Under the pieces are notes generated by a model that was not told the DNA's origin, ran no database searches, and worked only from the letters and a program-made list of their open reading frames with translations. From assembly GCF_020509005.1 (NCBI RefSeq), contig NC_063020.1, positions 682,001 through 746,000 on the forward strand: a DNA stretch of 64,000 bases. Reading direction: 5' to 3'. The first letter of the stretch is position 1, and each line of letters starts with the position of its first letter. Below are positions 41,550 to 54,793 of this stretch, one piece after another. Position numbers and translations under genes: made by a program. This DNA comes from Fulvia fulva. Its lineage: Eukaryota > Ascomycota > Dothideomycetes > Mycosphaerellales > Mycosphaerellaceae.

Positions 41550-41924
41550 AAGTGATACCCTATTGATGTGTAATCAAAAGTATGTGCAAGACGAGTTTAT
41601 TCATCCTCAAGCTCCAACTTCATGACGATGCGATGTGTATAACAACTTTATGCTGCTCGAGGGTGTTGCGTGCCGCAATTGTTCGATTCTCCCAGCTGAG
41701 CTGATCGTTCCCGGTGGCCAACAAATGGCAAGCCAAGCTATAAAATGTAGTGCTGGAGAGCCGGTGACCGTCTTAAGGGGAGGCGCGAAGGGTATGCGCC
41801 CGCATCGATAGCGCCGCATCGCCGATACTTCGTAGCGCAACCTTTCGACGTCGCTCTTTCTAGCTAGCTCTGTTTTAAAGCTACAATATCGCTGTCCGTG
41901 TCGTCGTATTAAGTATAAGGTAGC
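41550..41924. other. Transition from gene-bearing to RIP-mutated DNA
   Basis: Composition changes at about 41,880: up to there CA and TG are normal, after it CA nearly disappears and TA and CG rise. No gene was seen. Confidence 0.6.
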
Positions 41925-43695
41925 TATATATAGATAGAGAGATATTTCATTAAGCTGTTGTAGTGCCCTTTGGCCTATATAGCTATACTATCTTGTTTTC
42001 GTATATATAGAGGGGAAACCGTGTTAGTGAAAACCCCTCCTCCTTCCCGCCTGTCTTTTCCCCCTCGTTATCGTCTTAGATTTCCCTTGTTAAGGGTACG
42101 CTAGTGTCATAGGCCTGCCCTAATAACTACCCTATCTATAACCCCTCTAGCTTCTGCCTCTTGTCTATCTACTCCTCCGTCTCGCTAGCGAGGCTGAACT
42201 ACTAGAGGTATCCCTACTATAGTATCTACCGAGAGATTCGGCGAATGTTGCCTTTGTCCCTAATAATTGACTTGTAGTCTCTCCTTCCCGCTTAGTGCCT
42301 CTAATTTCCCCTACTACTCGCCTACTACGGGCATCGTAGTAGTATATATTCTAGGTTTTACGATAGGTAGCTATACTAGTAGGCTAGGCTTTAGATATCT
42401 AGTACGCGTCTCCTGAATAGGTAGGCCCTTAATCTAATATGTTCGGACCTAATTTAGATCGCTATACTTACTTCGGCCCTTATTAGGTCCCTATATAGCT
42501 AGTAATTATGTCTCTAGAAGGCTCGGAGTACTATCGGGCCTATTGTCTTAGGGGGGTTCCTTTTCTAGTCCTACTCCTATAGGTAGCTCGCTATCTATTC
42601 CGCTAGACTTTAGGTCTTAGCCTTGCTCCCGCCGGCCTAGCGAGTCCTACGCTCCTCCTCTTTTCGTACTAGCTATTTAGTACTTGTCTATACGGCCGTA
42701 AAGGTAGTAAGGTTATCCTCTTTTTAGCTTGTCCTATATCCGGCCCCTCTCCGGTAGCGGCTTTCTATCTTATTCTTTACCTCCTAGATCGTAGTTTGTA
42801 CTAGGTAATCTGTCGTCTTTGCCGCGTATTAAATTCTTATTCCCCGGATATATTGGCCGATTAGTAGTGTTCCCGTCTCTATTTCTACCGTACTTATTAA
42901 CGTTATCTTATATACCCCTAGTATTCTACGTAGGTTGCCTATCTATATCCTATTTAGGGGTTGCTCTATCCGTTTCGGGATCGGCTTACCTACGCCTCCT
43001 ATACCCTAAATCTATACCCTATATAATATAGCTAGTTTGATAATCGCCTTATATATTACCCTTACCTTATCGAATATTGCTCCCTATATAGACGCCGTAA
43101 GCCTCTTAATCGAGGCTTCGTTAACTTGCGCTCGACTCTAGGCTTTCTTAATCTATACGTTCTAGCTTAGCTTCGGGTCGAGCTAGATCCCTAGTACTCG
43201 TAGCTCCGCTAATAGCTTAGTCTCGTAGCCTTAGATTCTTACCGCCGCCTTTATATTATAGTATATTCTTGCTTTACTAAAGTAGATAAGCTAGTACTTT
43301 TTAGGGGCGAACCGGGCACTATACTTCTTTGCCTACTCCTCGTATTTCTTATACCTGTCTTTAAGGAGGCGATAGTTCTCCTCTATCGAGTCTGACTAGG
43401 CTAGAATGTTTATATCGTCTACGAATCCCGATACTAAGGTTTAGGGAGAGGTGAGTAGGGGGATTAGATTAGACATAAATATTAGAAATAGAATAGGGGA
43501 GAGAGTAGATCCCTAAGGTATTCTAGCCTCTACCTTTACCGGGTCGGACGTATACCTCTCTAGGACTAGGTATATCGTCCGTTCCTAGAGAAAGGAGTAG
43601 ACGAACTTCGTTACCTACTAGAGGATGCCTTTCTATTATACGATATATATTAGCCTTTAGTATAAGACGTTGTCGAAGGCTCCTACAATGTCGAG
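41925..43695 (-). mobile_element. LINE A: RIP-mutated 3' part of a non-LTR retrotransposon
   Basis: Reverse orientation, 5'-truncated. On the minus strand it encodes the C-terminal half of a reverse transcriptase, with GFVDDINILA and LSPILFLIFMSDL, interrupted by many TAG codons at former Trp and Gln positions. It ends at the 3' tail motif (TCTATCTATATA) near 41,930. It is almost identical in inverse to 53016-54793. It stops abruptly at 43695, inside the SLDIVGAFDNV codons, where the LTR element begins. Confidence 0.8.
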
Positions 43696-45640
43696 GGATA
43701 TATTAAGAACATATAGACCGTAGGACAATTATATAGGTGTAGGTATGTTATATAACTAGATTACGTAACTAGGGTTTACTAGCCTATAGGCTAGTAAACA
43801 TCCGGACACCTAGTATCTACCTATACTAATACTAGCGATACTATATATAGATATACGCTATCTTATTAGGTCCTTCTTCGTCTTTCGTATAATCCGCCGT
43901 CTTCTACTACTACGTAACTCGTACCTATTTAATAGGTTATAAGCCCGGGTTAGTAACTCGGTATTTCACCTTCGACAAAGTCGTATTAGAGTTATTCCTC
44001 TTTAGAACAAAAGGAAGGTAGACTAGAGGCCGCATCCGCCTTATATAGGAAGCTATAGCCGTGCTATAGGTATATATAAGACGTAAAAGAGCCTAGTAAG
44101 GCACTGTTAGACTCCGAGTTAGGGAGCCTATACTAATACCTTAGATAAGTAGGCAAGCTTACTAAGAAGAGTCGCTCTCCGGACATCGCGTTCGTATCGA
44201 CTAACTGTTTATTCTAAGAGAGCCGTAGTGTCTTAGCAACCCCCTCTACTAAGAGAGTTACGCTATAGTGTCTTAGTACTAATACGAGACAGTGTCTTAG
44301 AAACACGATCCTTACGACCGACTTTCCTCGCTTTCTAGTAGATAGCTATTCTCTCTACTATTAACCTCGCGTTCGGTTCACCTCCTATCGATCTAATCGC
44401 GTACGAACGAATACATCCTTTTACCTAAGGGTAGCTAACCTATCCCTTAACTTACAAAAAAAATAGAGAACGAGACTAGATTTATAAGAAAGAGAGTAGT
44501 ACCTGTTCTAACAAGAGAGAACTACGAAATATAGTTCAAGCTAATAAGAATACACCTAGTATTAAAGTAGGTTGACTAGGTCCTCGAAGACATTATTACG
44601 GACATTTCTACTACAACCCTATCTATAGCGACACCCTCTACATTATCGGAGTCATCCCTTCCTTTAGATCAAGCGATAAGGAAGGCATCGTATAGACGGC
44701 ACAATACAACGGCCCTATATAAGATGTATATCTGTCTATCGATAGATAACTAAGAGATAATATACGAGATCCGGTATACGAAGGAGTTATAGGAATAGGC
44801 TAAAGCTAAATATAAGAGAAGACTTCTCGCTACTAGAAGAAGTTTGCTTTAGCAATACACCAATTTTGTAATAACAGAGGACCAGTTAATAGATGACGCC
44901 TAGTAGGAGCTTAACTTAATTATAAGGAGGGCTATTTTAATCTCGCCTTAGTTCTAAGACATTAAGACTAAGGACAGAAAGATCTAGTAACTCTTAGTAG
45001 CTCTACTAGACTCATTTGGCTCAATTTGCGATGCAATTAATACCTAGGTAAATCTCTTACTATAAGACATTCTTATAATTCTTAGGGAGAAGTAAGAATT
45101 AATGATTTATTAAGGGACAGCTATGTTCGCTAAGAAGGGTTTCTAGGGCAAGCTCACGTACTATCTCTACGGTAGTGACCATTTTATAAGCAAGTGCCTA
45201 TACCTTTCTATAGCTTAGTAGGCTATTAGGAACAAGGACAAACTAGCTAGGGTTACCTACCCTACTAAGAGACAACCGTTACTACCTCGTAGGAGGTCAT
45301 TATTACTAAACCTTCGTAATGTCCTTAAGGTAATAACGGACCTTACAAAGTAGATAAAGGAGAGCCGTAAGCTAAAGGCCTCCTCTAGTAAGCCTATAAG
45401 GGCCTATACGACCTAGGAAGACGTATTAGACTCTAAGATACTATTAGAAGATGATAATGTTAATAAGGTTACCTATTCTACTATAGAAGCTAAAGGTAAG
45501 TACTCCTCGTCCGAGTAGTTACTTGACTCTTATATATCATTATATATAACTAACTAAGATTTACTATTTAGGACACTAAAGCCTCTTTAAAAGAGGAAGT
45601 AGATCAAGGTTAGGGGTAGCTATCTATAAGCTATATATAT
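43696..45640 (+). mobile_element. LTR retrotransposon fragment (LTR, primer-binding site, gag), RIP-mutated
   Basis: Inserted in LINE A. An LTR-like stretch of about 240 bp is followed at about 43941 by GGTTATAAGCCCGGGTTA, which resembles an initiator-Met tRNA primer-binding site of the copia type. Plus-strand frames at 44450-45560 look gag-like. Near 45150-45175 a zinc-knuckle-like YYLYGSDHFISKC can be read, in which Tyr codons TAC/TAT probably replaced Cys TGC/TGT by RIP. No pol region follows, so it is a fragment. Assignment to Ty1/copia is tentative. Confidence 0.5.
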
Positions 45641-45879
45641 AGGAAGTATAGTAATAGGTAGTCCTTCTAGAAAGTAAATTGTCTATAAGGGCGCGCGTAC
45701 TATAGGGTCCGAACGAGATAGTTGTTGTTCTACGAAGCTACGAAAGAGGAGCGTAAGGCGCGGCGAAGTTATAAAGTAAAGCTAAGCCGCGCTAACCCGA
45801 TACGGAAGGTCCGCGGTTCAGCCGGGCCGACGTAGCTATAGTAGGGGGTTGCGGGCTACCTATAATAGTACCCCCCTTC

Positions 45880-48800
45880 CCAAAACACGCCTTAGTCCTC
45901 TAAGCGTTATCTATCTTATAAGACTACTTGCCTATTAAGCTCTATAATCGTGCGAACGCCTAATTATCCTCTAGTACCCTATCGTTATCCGATAATATTG
46001 TATTCGCTCTATTAAGACTATCCTCGACCGGCTTCCTTCGAGAAACATATTGCCTAGTTAGCTAGCTTACCCTAGACCTAAGTCTATCTTCGGCTAGTAC
46101 TCGCGTATAATCCTTATAACTAAAGTTAGGTATTATTGTAGGCTCTATAGGCTCTACTCGAGTATTAAACATATACGGAGCAGATTCTATTAGAGGTAAG
46201 GCTCGAGGCGACTTATTCGTAACGGTATCTTTCAGAATAACCTTAATCGTATTAAGCCCGAGCACCTTAGTAGCTAGTAGGGACTAGTTAGATAGAGCTA
46301 TAAAGCCTATAGGCGTAGATAACTCCGGCCGGTTATAGTAAAAGTCTATAATAGCGGCGGCTACGTGTTTAAGTATGTCCTCTATAGGTTACTAGGTCTT
46401 ACTATCCTCCTCGTTCTAATATCTAGCCTATTTTACCTTATACTATATATCTACCTTACGCTTATACCCCTTCTTTACCTTACCTACCCGCTTACGGGTA
46501 TATATATTAAGGATCTTTTCTACCTCGTATATATACGTAGGTACTACTACTATATCGGCTACTATATCAGCCTCGGTAGTGTTAGGTTCGATAGTTATCG
46601 GTAGTAGCGGCGCTAGATACTACCCTTTAAGTAGTAGGAAATCGGGGTGGTCGGCTCGTTATAGTAGTAAGGTATAGAAGCAGTTATTAAGTCCTACTAG
46701 AGCGTCTAATAGTTTTAGTCAATAAGAGAGTCTAGCTAGTATAACTTCCGTAATCTAGTAAGGGCCGGTATATCTCCTATCTAGCTTCTTAGATAGTCGA
46801 GTCGTACGGATGTTCTTAGTACTAAGATATACCTAATCACCTACCTTATAGTCTAGAGGAATGCTTCGGTAGCGGTTTACTACTTCTACTTAGAGAGCTT
46901 ATAACATTCGTATATTCTCTTAAAGGTGCTTGTAAAGCTCGTAAATTCGACGTATAAAGGTTTCTACTAATCGCGTATCTAGTTACTAGAGAGTAGTTAG
47001 TCCTCCCTCCTTTCTAGCGTTCAGGTCAACTCGCTCTATAAACTTAGGGTTATAGCCTAAGGTAGCGTAGAACGGCGACATACTAGTAGTCTTAGATAGG
47101 TGATTGTTAATCGCGAACTAAGTAAGGTATAGCTATTCTACCTAGTCATCCTATACCTTATTAGTAAATATACGAAGATACTGTTCTATCGCCTAGTTAG
47201 TACGTTCTGACTGTCTATTAGTTTCTAGGTAATATAAAGAACTTAGCTTACGATTTGTACGGAGCATCTTATAGAGTTTCTTCTAGAAGGTAGCAACCTA
47301 CTACTTGCTACGGTCTAATATAATAGTGTTAGGAAACCCGCGTCGATAGAACATATATTTAAGGAAAAGCCTTGCCGTATTCTATACTATTATTACGCTA
47401 ATAGGGATCAGCTCGACTTCCTTAGTAAGCCTATTAGTAACGGTCATAATATTGTTATAGACTATACCGTTAAGAGTACTATCTAGAAGTCCGATAACGA
47501 AGTCGACTATAATGTGTTTCTAAGGCCGATCTAGAACAGGAAGTAGCTATAATAATCCTAGTGGCTAGGAGTATAGAGATTTTATTATACGGTAGGTACG
47601 GCAATTCGCGGTATATCTACGTACGGATCTCGCTAATCTAGGCTAGTAGAATTCACGTACTACGAGTTTATAAGTACGAGCTCGTCCTAGATAGCCTACT
47701 ACTAGAGCGTTATAGTTTATCTTAATTATCCTAGTCTATAAGGCTTAGTCATTTAGTACCTATAAGCTCTAGCCGTCGTATTAATTTTGAATATATAGTA
47801 GGTCGCTATCTACTTTATAGTATACTAGGTGAATCTTCGCTCTCTATAGTAGTATAGGAGTACGGTCTTTCTATAGGTCCTTAATCGCGGTCTTAAGCTC
47901 GTTATCAATTACGTACGCCGTCGACATTCGATACTCGAGTTCGGCTTCCCGCTAACTTTTACGCGTCGCCGGTTATTTAGTAGGCGTATCTCGTTCTATA
48001 GGTATAAACTCTTTAGCTTTAGGGTTTAGCTATACTAGTTCCTCTTCTTCCGGCGTATCTTCTACTATTGCCTATAGTAAGGCGATCTTAAGGAATCGCT
48101 TAGGAGGCAGCAATGTCTAATACTAATACTAGTTCCGAGGGTCGTCTACCCCCTACGGAAGGTCCTAGCTACGTCTCGTTAGGCTGTCTAGCTTTGTACC
48201 TTAAAGTCCTAGACGGTATATTATCTTAAAGTTAAACTATAACAAGAACTTAGCCTAACGCGCTTGTCGCCGATTTAGCTACTTTGTCTTTATAAAGTAT
48301 TCTAGGTTCTTATAGTCGGTATAAATCTTGACTAGCTATAAGTCCTTATTATCTACTTCGTAGGCGAGCTCGGGTCTCTATTCCTTAAAAGCCTTAATAA
48401 TAGCTAATAGTTCCTTATTATAGATTTTATAATTGTACTCCTATAGACTTAACTTCTTCGAGTAGAAGGCTATAGGATATAGTATACCATTCTCGTTATA
48501 CTACGAAAGTACGCCGGGGTTTATAAAATCTAAAGAATCTGTCTCTACTACTGTTTCCCTACCTAGTATATAATATACGAGCATGCCGGCTTTACTAAAC
48601 GTAGCTTTCAAATTATTAAAGGCTCGTTAGTAATCTAGTGACTATTGAATCCTTCTGTTCTTATAATTACTTAGTCCGTCCGACTTAGTCCGGTTTGTAA
48701 GAGGAGTAGCTATACGCGAAAATGCTTCGATAAACCGCCTATAGAAGTTAGCAAATCTAAGGAAGGCCTAGACATCCTTTAGGTTCTTAGGAGCTTCCTA

Positions 48801-50300
48801 TATCTAAATACATTCGAGTTTCTCGGGGTCTATCTCGATACCGTTAGGGGTTATAATTAGCCTAAAATACTTTACCTTCTATTAGTAGAATTCGCTTTTG
48901 TCGATGTCTACTATAAGTCCTATATCGCGTAGCTTAGTAAGAACCTTCCGTACGTGTTTAATATGCTCCTCTAAGGTGTCACTAAAGATAAGTACGTCAT
49001 CTAGGTAGGCCGACATAAAGTCGTCTAGGTGTTCTTATAAGACCTTATTAATGTATAATTAGAACGATACTAGTCCGTTACATAAGCTAAATGGTAATAC
49101 TAGACACTCGTAGATGCCGTATCGTGTCGTAAACGCCGTTAACTACTCGTGCCCTTTAGCTATCCGTAACTTGTTAAAGGCTACTATAATGTCTAGCTTC
49201 GTGAAGTACTTCTTACCGTATATACGGTTAAGCGTCTCTTATATTAAGGGAATCGGATACCGGTTCTTGATAGTGATCGTATTTAATCCTCTATAGTCGA
49301 TATAAACACGTAGCCTACCTCTAGGCTTACGTACTACTAGTACTAGTATAGGAGACTAGCTCGTCTTTTGCCCTACTTTCCGTACCTTCCCTTTAGATAT
49401 TTACTCGTCTAGCTATTTCTTAACTACCTCGTTCTCCTTCTTAGCTAGGCCGTAGGGCTTACGGTATAGTAGCTCTTATAGACTATTAGGCTTAATATGA
49501 ATCTTATAATCTACGCCTAGTCGGTAAGGTAGGAGTCCTTTATAATCCTTAGCTAAGAAAGCGTCCGTAATATCGTAGTATATCGGCGGTAACTTCTCCT
49601 TCGGGTTATGATTAAACTGCTTGTTTAAGAATTGGTCTAGATTATTAGTAGCTATTACACTTAGCTTAAGCTCTCCGCCGTCGCTCTTACGCCTAGTAGG
49701 CATAATATAGAAGTACTTAGCCCTAGGCCGGTACGCGTATATCCCCTACGCGCGTTAAGAAACGCCCTAGTAGTCTACTTCTTTATTGTCTATGTCTTCT
49801 AGGTCATATAATAAGACGTTCAGCTCTACCCCTCCTACTATAAAGCTCGCTACTTCTCTAGTAAAGGGCTCTAGTCCGTACCGTACTAGTGCCTACTTCT
49901 TCTTCTCGCGGTAGTTTAGGGATTATACTATTATCGATGTCTTATTCTATAGATAGTGACTAAAGCAGTAATCCGATCTAAATGCTACCTCGCCTGTCTC
50001 CTAGAAGATGTTTAGGTTATACGCTATAAGCTATAGTAGGCTAAAGACGATGTCGTATTCGAGGTCGGTAACGTAGTATTATATTTACTCGTAATAATCG
50101 CCGATAACTACGTCTATAAGGGCCGCGTATATAATCTACCGCGTAGTAGCCGTTCTATCTCCTAGTATTAGTCGTCGGCTTTACGTTAAAGGGATTAGGG
50201 GTATTATATATTTACGTATAAATTTCTAGTTAAGAAAGAGAGAGGTAGAAGTAGAATCTATAAGGCCTCGAGCCTTTCTCTATTATATCATTACGGGTAA
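45880..50300 (-). mobile_element. Ty3/gypsy pol relic, RIP-mutated
   Basis: Reading the minus strand: GLLPYRLGVDYKIHI (the segment before reverse transcriptase, 49476-49580), the catalytic AYLDDVLIF near 48984-49010, and VDIDKSEFY with FANFYRRFIEAFSRIATPL near 48700-48920, all typical of gypsy reverse transcriptase and the start of RNase H. Integrase-like sequence follows toward 46900. Dozens of TAG/TAA codons interrupt every frame. I could not recognise matching LTRs at the two ends, so the boundaries are approximate. Confidence 0.75.
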
Positions 50301-51389
50301 TACTATATAAGGGTATAGGTCGACGACGAGAATCACCTATACGTAGTGTCGGCTACGAACCTCTCGTCTAGCTACGAGAGAGCTAAGTATTCTTACGCTA
50401 GAGCGTCGTAGGCGCGACGGGCGCGTAACGTAGGCGAAGCCGCGGCGAATAGAGGACTACTAGCAAAACGGGTATGAAAACTATCTAACGAGCGTGTACT
50501 CGTGTCGGGAGCGAGTCCCTCTTCTTTCTACGTATAAGAAGGGCGCGGAACCGTGGCCTATACGCTCGATAGGACACCTCTAGTATAAGTATAGAATTTT
50601 CACCTCCGGAGACCGTAAACCGAGCGGGCTAAGCGACGAACATTAGACGAGCGGACTATAGAACAATAACTGAGCGGACTATATAACGGCGTCGAGCGGA
50701 CTACGAAACAATCTAGTGTTTGCTAGCGGGCAATACGGTAGGTAGGTAGACACGCGACGAAGCCTATAAGGGCCTATTAAACACCCGGTATAGGAACGAG
50801 GGTTTTGCCTAAGGCACTACCTATCCCGCTATATAACGCACCTAGTCTAATATAGTAGATTACGACGAGGAAAAGACGATAGCCTAAGTAAGGAAAAGAC
50901 GGCTATTAGGACAGGGAAAGACTATAATACAAGTAGATTAGTTCTATAATCGGGGAGGATCGAGGGCAGGGTAATAAGGAACTTTATATTAGTTAGTAGG
51001 TAGAAACGTAAGGAGTACGCTGTCCGGCGTAGTGTGTGCCCCGAGCAAACCTACGAGGTATAGACGGCCGCTTTCTAGAGATAGGCTACGGTAACGCGAA
51101 GGGCGTCAAAACCTAGGGCGTAGTATATACTAGTAGCGACGGCTAACACTATCTATATAGCCCGAGAGGACGGATACGTATATCGGTTAATAGAGAGCAC
51201 TAAAGGGCTTAGGCCTATAGAGGTAGATATTAGCTTAAGGAGTAAATAGGGAGGGAGGGCGTAGAGGGAAGCTTTTGCTCCGGGCTAACCTCTCGAAACG
51301 AGGCTATACGGTAGTACTAGATAAGTAGGAAAGCGCGGTTAAGACTTGTTACCTTATCTCGTAGCTAGCTTACTAAATACGATTCCTTC
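50301..51389. other. RIP-mutated DNA of unknown origin
   Basis: About 1.1 kb with the same CA-poor, TA- and CG-rich signature. It may include an LTR of the gypsy relic. CTATATAAGGGTATA at 50303-50317 is also found at both LINE junctions further right. No coding motif was recognised. Confidence 0.4.
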
Positions 51390-54300
51390 CTTGTTATAAT
51401 GACCGGAGATACTACACCGTAATCGCGGGCTAACGAGGCGTCATCCCGAGGACATATATATACGTAAGTAAGACTATAGACCTTGAGTCGTAGAAGGTTA
51501 TACTACCGTAGTAGGGCAACCTAGGAGATATAATATCAATCTAGATCGACACGACATAAGGCCCTATCTAGATCCACAACGTTTATAACCCGCTACCGCG
51601 GGGTCGGACGAGTAGGGAACTAGGAACCCTCGTCTACCTAGAGCGGACCCTAAGCTAAGACATAAAGTAAGTACTCCTCGGCGACTTTAACCTCCACTAC
51701 CTACGGTAGGGACTCGAATTTACTCCCCCGTACGCGTTTCTAGGGGAAAAGCTACTAGATATAACCGTACGCTACGGAATGGCCTTAGTAATACTAAAGG
51801 GAACAGAGACGTAGAAGGCCCGTATAAGTATAAGCACGATCGACCTATACTTTCTATCACGAGAACTTAAAGAGAGACTAGTCTAATGCCGACCGAACTA
51901 CGCGCTAGAAGCCTCCTTAGACTATATCCCTATCTAAACGACGCTAGGGGTGAAGGCGATAGAGGAGCTAGTAAGCGAACTACGCCGTAACTAGAAGAAG
52001 GTACGCTAGGACGACATAAGAGGCTTCCTAATAGCGAACCTACTATAGTATAGAGAACTCGAGACGACAGCTTAGCTAGATTAAGTAGCGGAACAGATTA
52101 CCTCGGTTATATAGCAAGCAGCGGAATAATATACGCCGTTACTCCGGCCCTTAACGTAGTAGAAGGCCTTCTAGACCCCTAAATACTCTACGAAGGTAAG
52201 GGAGGCTAGAAGGGCAAGGCGACAGTAGACGAAGGAGCACACCTAAGAGACGTAGGAGCAATACTATCGCGCGACATAAGAGAAGAAGGCATAGATAAGA
52301 CGCGATAAGCTATAGGACTAGAGAGCGACGATCGGGCTCGTTATAGAAAACCCGGAACAGATATAGAGACTTGCTAAATAGGCACGACTACCTAAAGAGT
52401 AGCAAACCCCTCACTTCCCCCTAATCGTAGACCGCGAAGGGATTGCCTAGGCTACGCCCCGGGGCAAGGCAAAAGTATTAGCCGACTATTTCTTTTCGAC
52501 GTAAGTAGAGGCAGACCTTACGGATATCGACCCGAGTATATACCCGGAACCCCTAGACATAGATTAGGCGGTTAGCTCTAATATAGTAATAGGAGTTATA
52601 AATAAGCTAAAAGGACGGAAAGCCCTAGGCCTAGATAGGATACTAAACATACTACTAAAAGAGTATAGAGAAGAGATCGCGCCGAGCCTAGCAAACCTAT
52701 TTACCGCGTGCCTACGGCTAGGGTATCACCCGAAGCCGTATAGAGAGTCTATGACAGTAGTGCTACGTAAGCTATAGAAGGAGGACTATACTTAGCCCAA
52801 GTCGTATAGACTAATCGTACTTCTAAACACGATAGGGAAGGTCCTAGAAAAGATAGTAGCCTAGAGACTTACGTAGCTAGCCGAGGACAACCACGTACTC
52901 CTAGTAACATAGATAGGGGGAAGAAGCTAGCGATCGACACTAATAGCAATAGAGCTAATTACGGAGCAAATTCAGACCCTCTAGTACTACGGCAGGAACC
53001 GAGCGGCGTCCTTACTATCCCTCGACATCGTAGGAGCCTTCGACAACGTCTTATACTAAAGGCTAATACATAGCCTATAGCAGAAAGGCATCCCCTAGTA
53101 GGTAACGACGTTCGTCTACTCCTTTCTCTAGGAACGGACGACATACCTAGTCCTAGGAAGGTACACGTCCGACCCGGTAAAGGTAGAGACTAGAATACCT
53201 TAGGGATCTACTCTCTCCCCTATCCTATTTCTAATATTTATGTCTGATCTAATCCCCCTACTTACCTCTCCGTAAACCTTAGTATCGGGGTTCGTAGACG
53301 ACATAAACATCCTAGCCTAGTCAGACTCGATAGAAGAGAACTGTCGCCTCCTCGAAGATAGGTATAAGAAACGCGAGGAGTAGGTAAAGAAGTATAGTGC
53401 CTAGTTCGCCCCTAAAAAGTACTAACTTATACACTTTAGTAAAGCGAGAACATACTATAATATAAAGGCGGCGGTAAGAATCTAAGGCTACGAGACAAAG
53501 CTATTAGCGGAGCTACGAGTACTAGGGATCTAGCTCGACCCGAAGCTAAGCTAGAATGTATAGGTTAAGAAAGCCTAGAGTCGAGCACAAGTTAACGAAG
53601 CCTCGATAAAGAGACTTACGGCATCTATATAGGGAGTAACATTCGACAAGGCAAGAGTAATATATAAGGCGATCGTTAGACTAGCTATGCTATACGGGGC
53701 ACAGATTTAGGGAATAGGAGGCGTAGGCAAGCCGATCCCGAAACGGATAGAGCAACCCCTAAATAGGACATAGGTAGGTAACCTACGTAGGGTACTAGGC
53801 GTATATAAGACAACGTTAATAAGTACGGGAGAAATAGAGATAGGAATACTACTAATCGGCTAGTATATCCGGGGAATAAGAATTTAATACGCGGCAAGGA
53901 CGACAGATTACCTAGTACAAACTACGATCTAGGAGGCAAAGAATAAGATAGAAAGCCACTACCGGAGAGGGGCCGGACATAGGACAAGCCAAAAAGAGGA
54001 TGACCTTACTACCTTTACGGCTATATAGACAAGTACCGAATAGCTAGTACGAAAAGAGGAGGAGCGTAGGACTCGCTAGGCCGGCGGGAGCAAGGCTAAG
54101 ACCTAAAGCCTAGCGGAATAGATAGCGAGCTACCTATAGGAGCAGGACTAGAAAAGGAAGCCCCCTAAGACAATAGGCCCGATAGCGCTCCGAGCCTTCT
54201 AGAGACACAATTACTAGCTATATAGGGACCTAACAAGGGCCGAGGCAAGCATAGCGATCCAAATTAGGTCCGAACATATTAGGTTAAGGGCCTACCTATT

Positions 54301-54793
54301 TAGAAGACGCGTACTAGACATCTATAGCCTAGCCTACTAGTATAGCTACCTATCGTAAAACCTAGAACATATGCTACTACGATGCCCGTAGTAGGCGAGT
54401 AGTAGGGGAAATTAGAGGCACTAAGCGGGAAGGAGAGACTACAAGTCAATCATTAGGGACAAAGGCAACATTCGCCGAATCTCTCGGTAGATACTATAGT
54501 AGGGATACCTCTAGTAGTTCAGCCTCGCTAGCGAGACGGAGGAGTAGATAGACAAGAGGTAGAAGCTAGAGGGGTTATAGATAGGGTAGTTATTAGGGCA
54601 GGCCTATGACACTAGCGTACCCTTAACAAGGGAAATCTAAGACGATAACGAGGGGGAAAAGACAGGCGGGAAGGAGGAGGGGTTTTTACTAACACGGTTT
54701 CCCCTCTATATATACGAAAACAAGATAGTATAGCTGTATAGGCCAAAGGGCACTACAATAGCTTAATGAAATATCTATCTATATAAGGGTATA
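51390..54793 (+). mobile_element. LINE B: RIP-mutated non-LTR retrotransposon, 5'-truncated
   Basis: Starts inside the endonuclease: RYYTVIAG near 51410, LGDFNLHYL near 51675. Reverse transcriptase follows from about 52600, with LLSLDIVGAFDNV at about 53010 and GFVDDINILA at about 53290. A C-terminal zinc-knuckle-like HMLLRCP lies near 54365, and the 3' tail ends (ATCT)n ATATAAGGGTATA at 54793. Former Trp and Gln codons are TAG throughout. It is related to the LINE at 59.8 kb at protein level but clearly a different family, and near-identical in inverse to LINE A. Confidence 0.8.

Noticed and set aside
42819..43031. 70-codon ORF and its twin at 53685-53897
   Set aside because: Antisense readings of the RIP-mutated LINE A and LINE B reverse transcriptase; they match each other only because the DNA is an inverted repeat.
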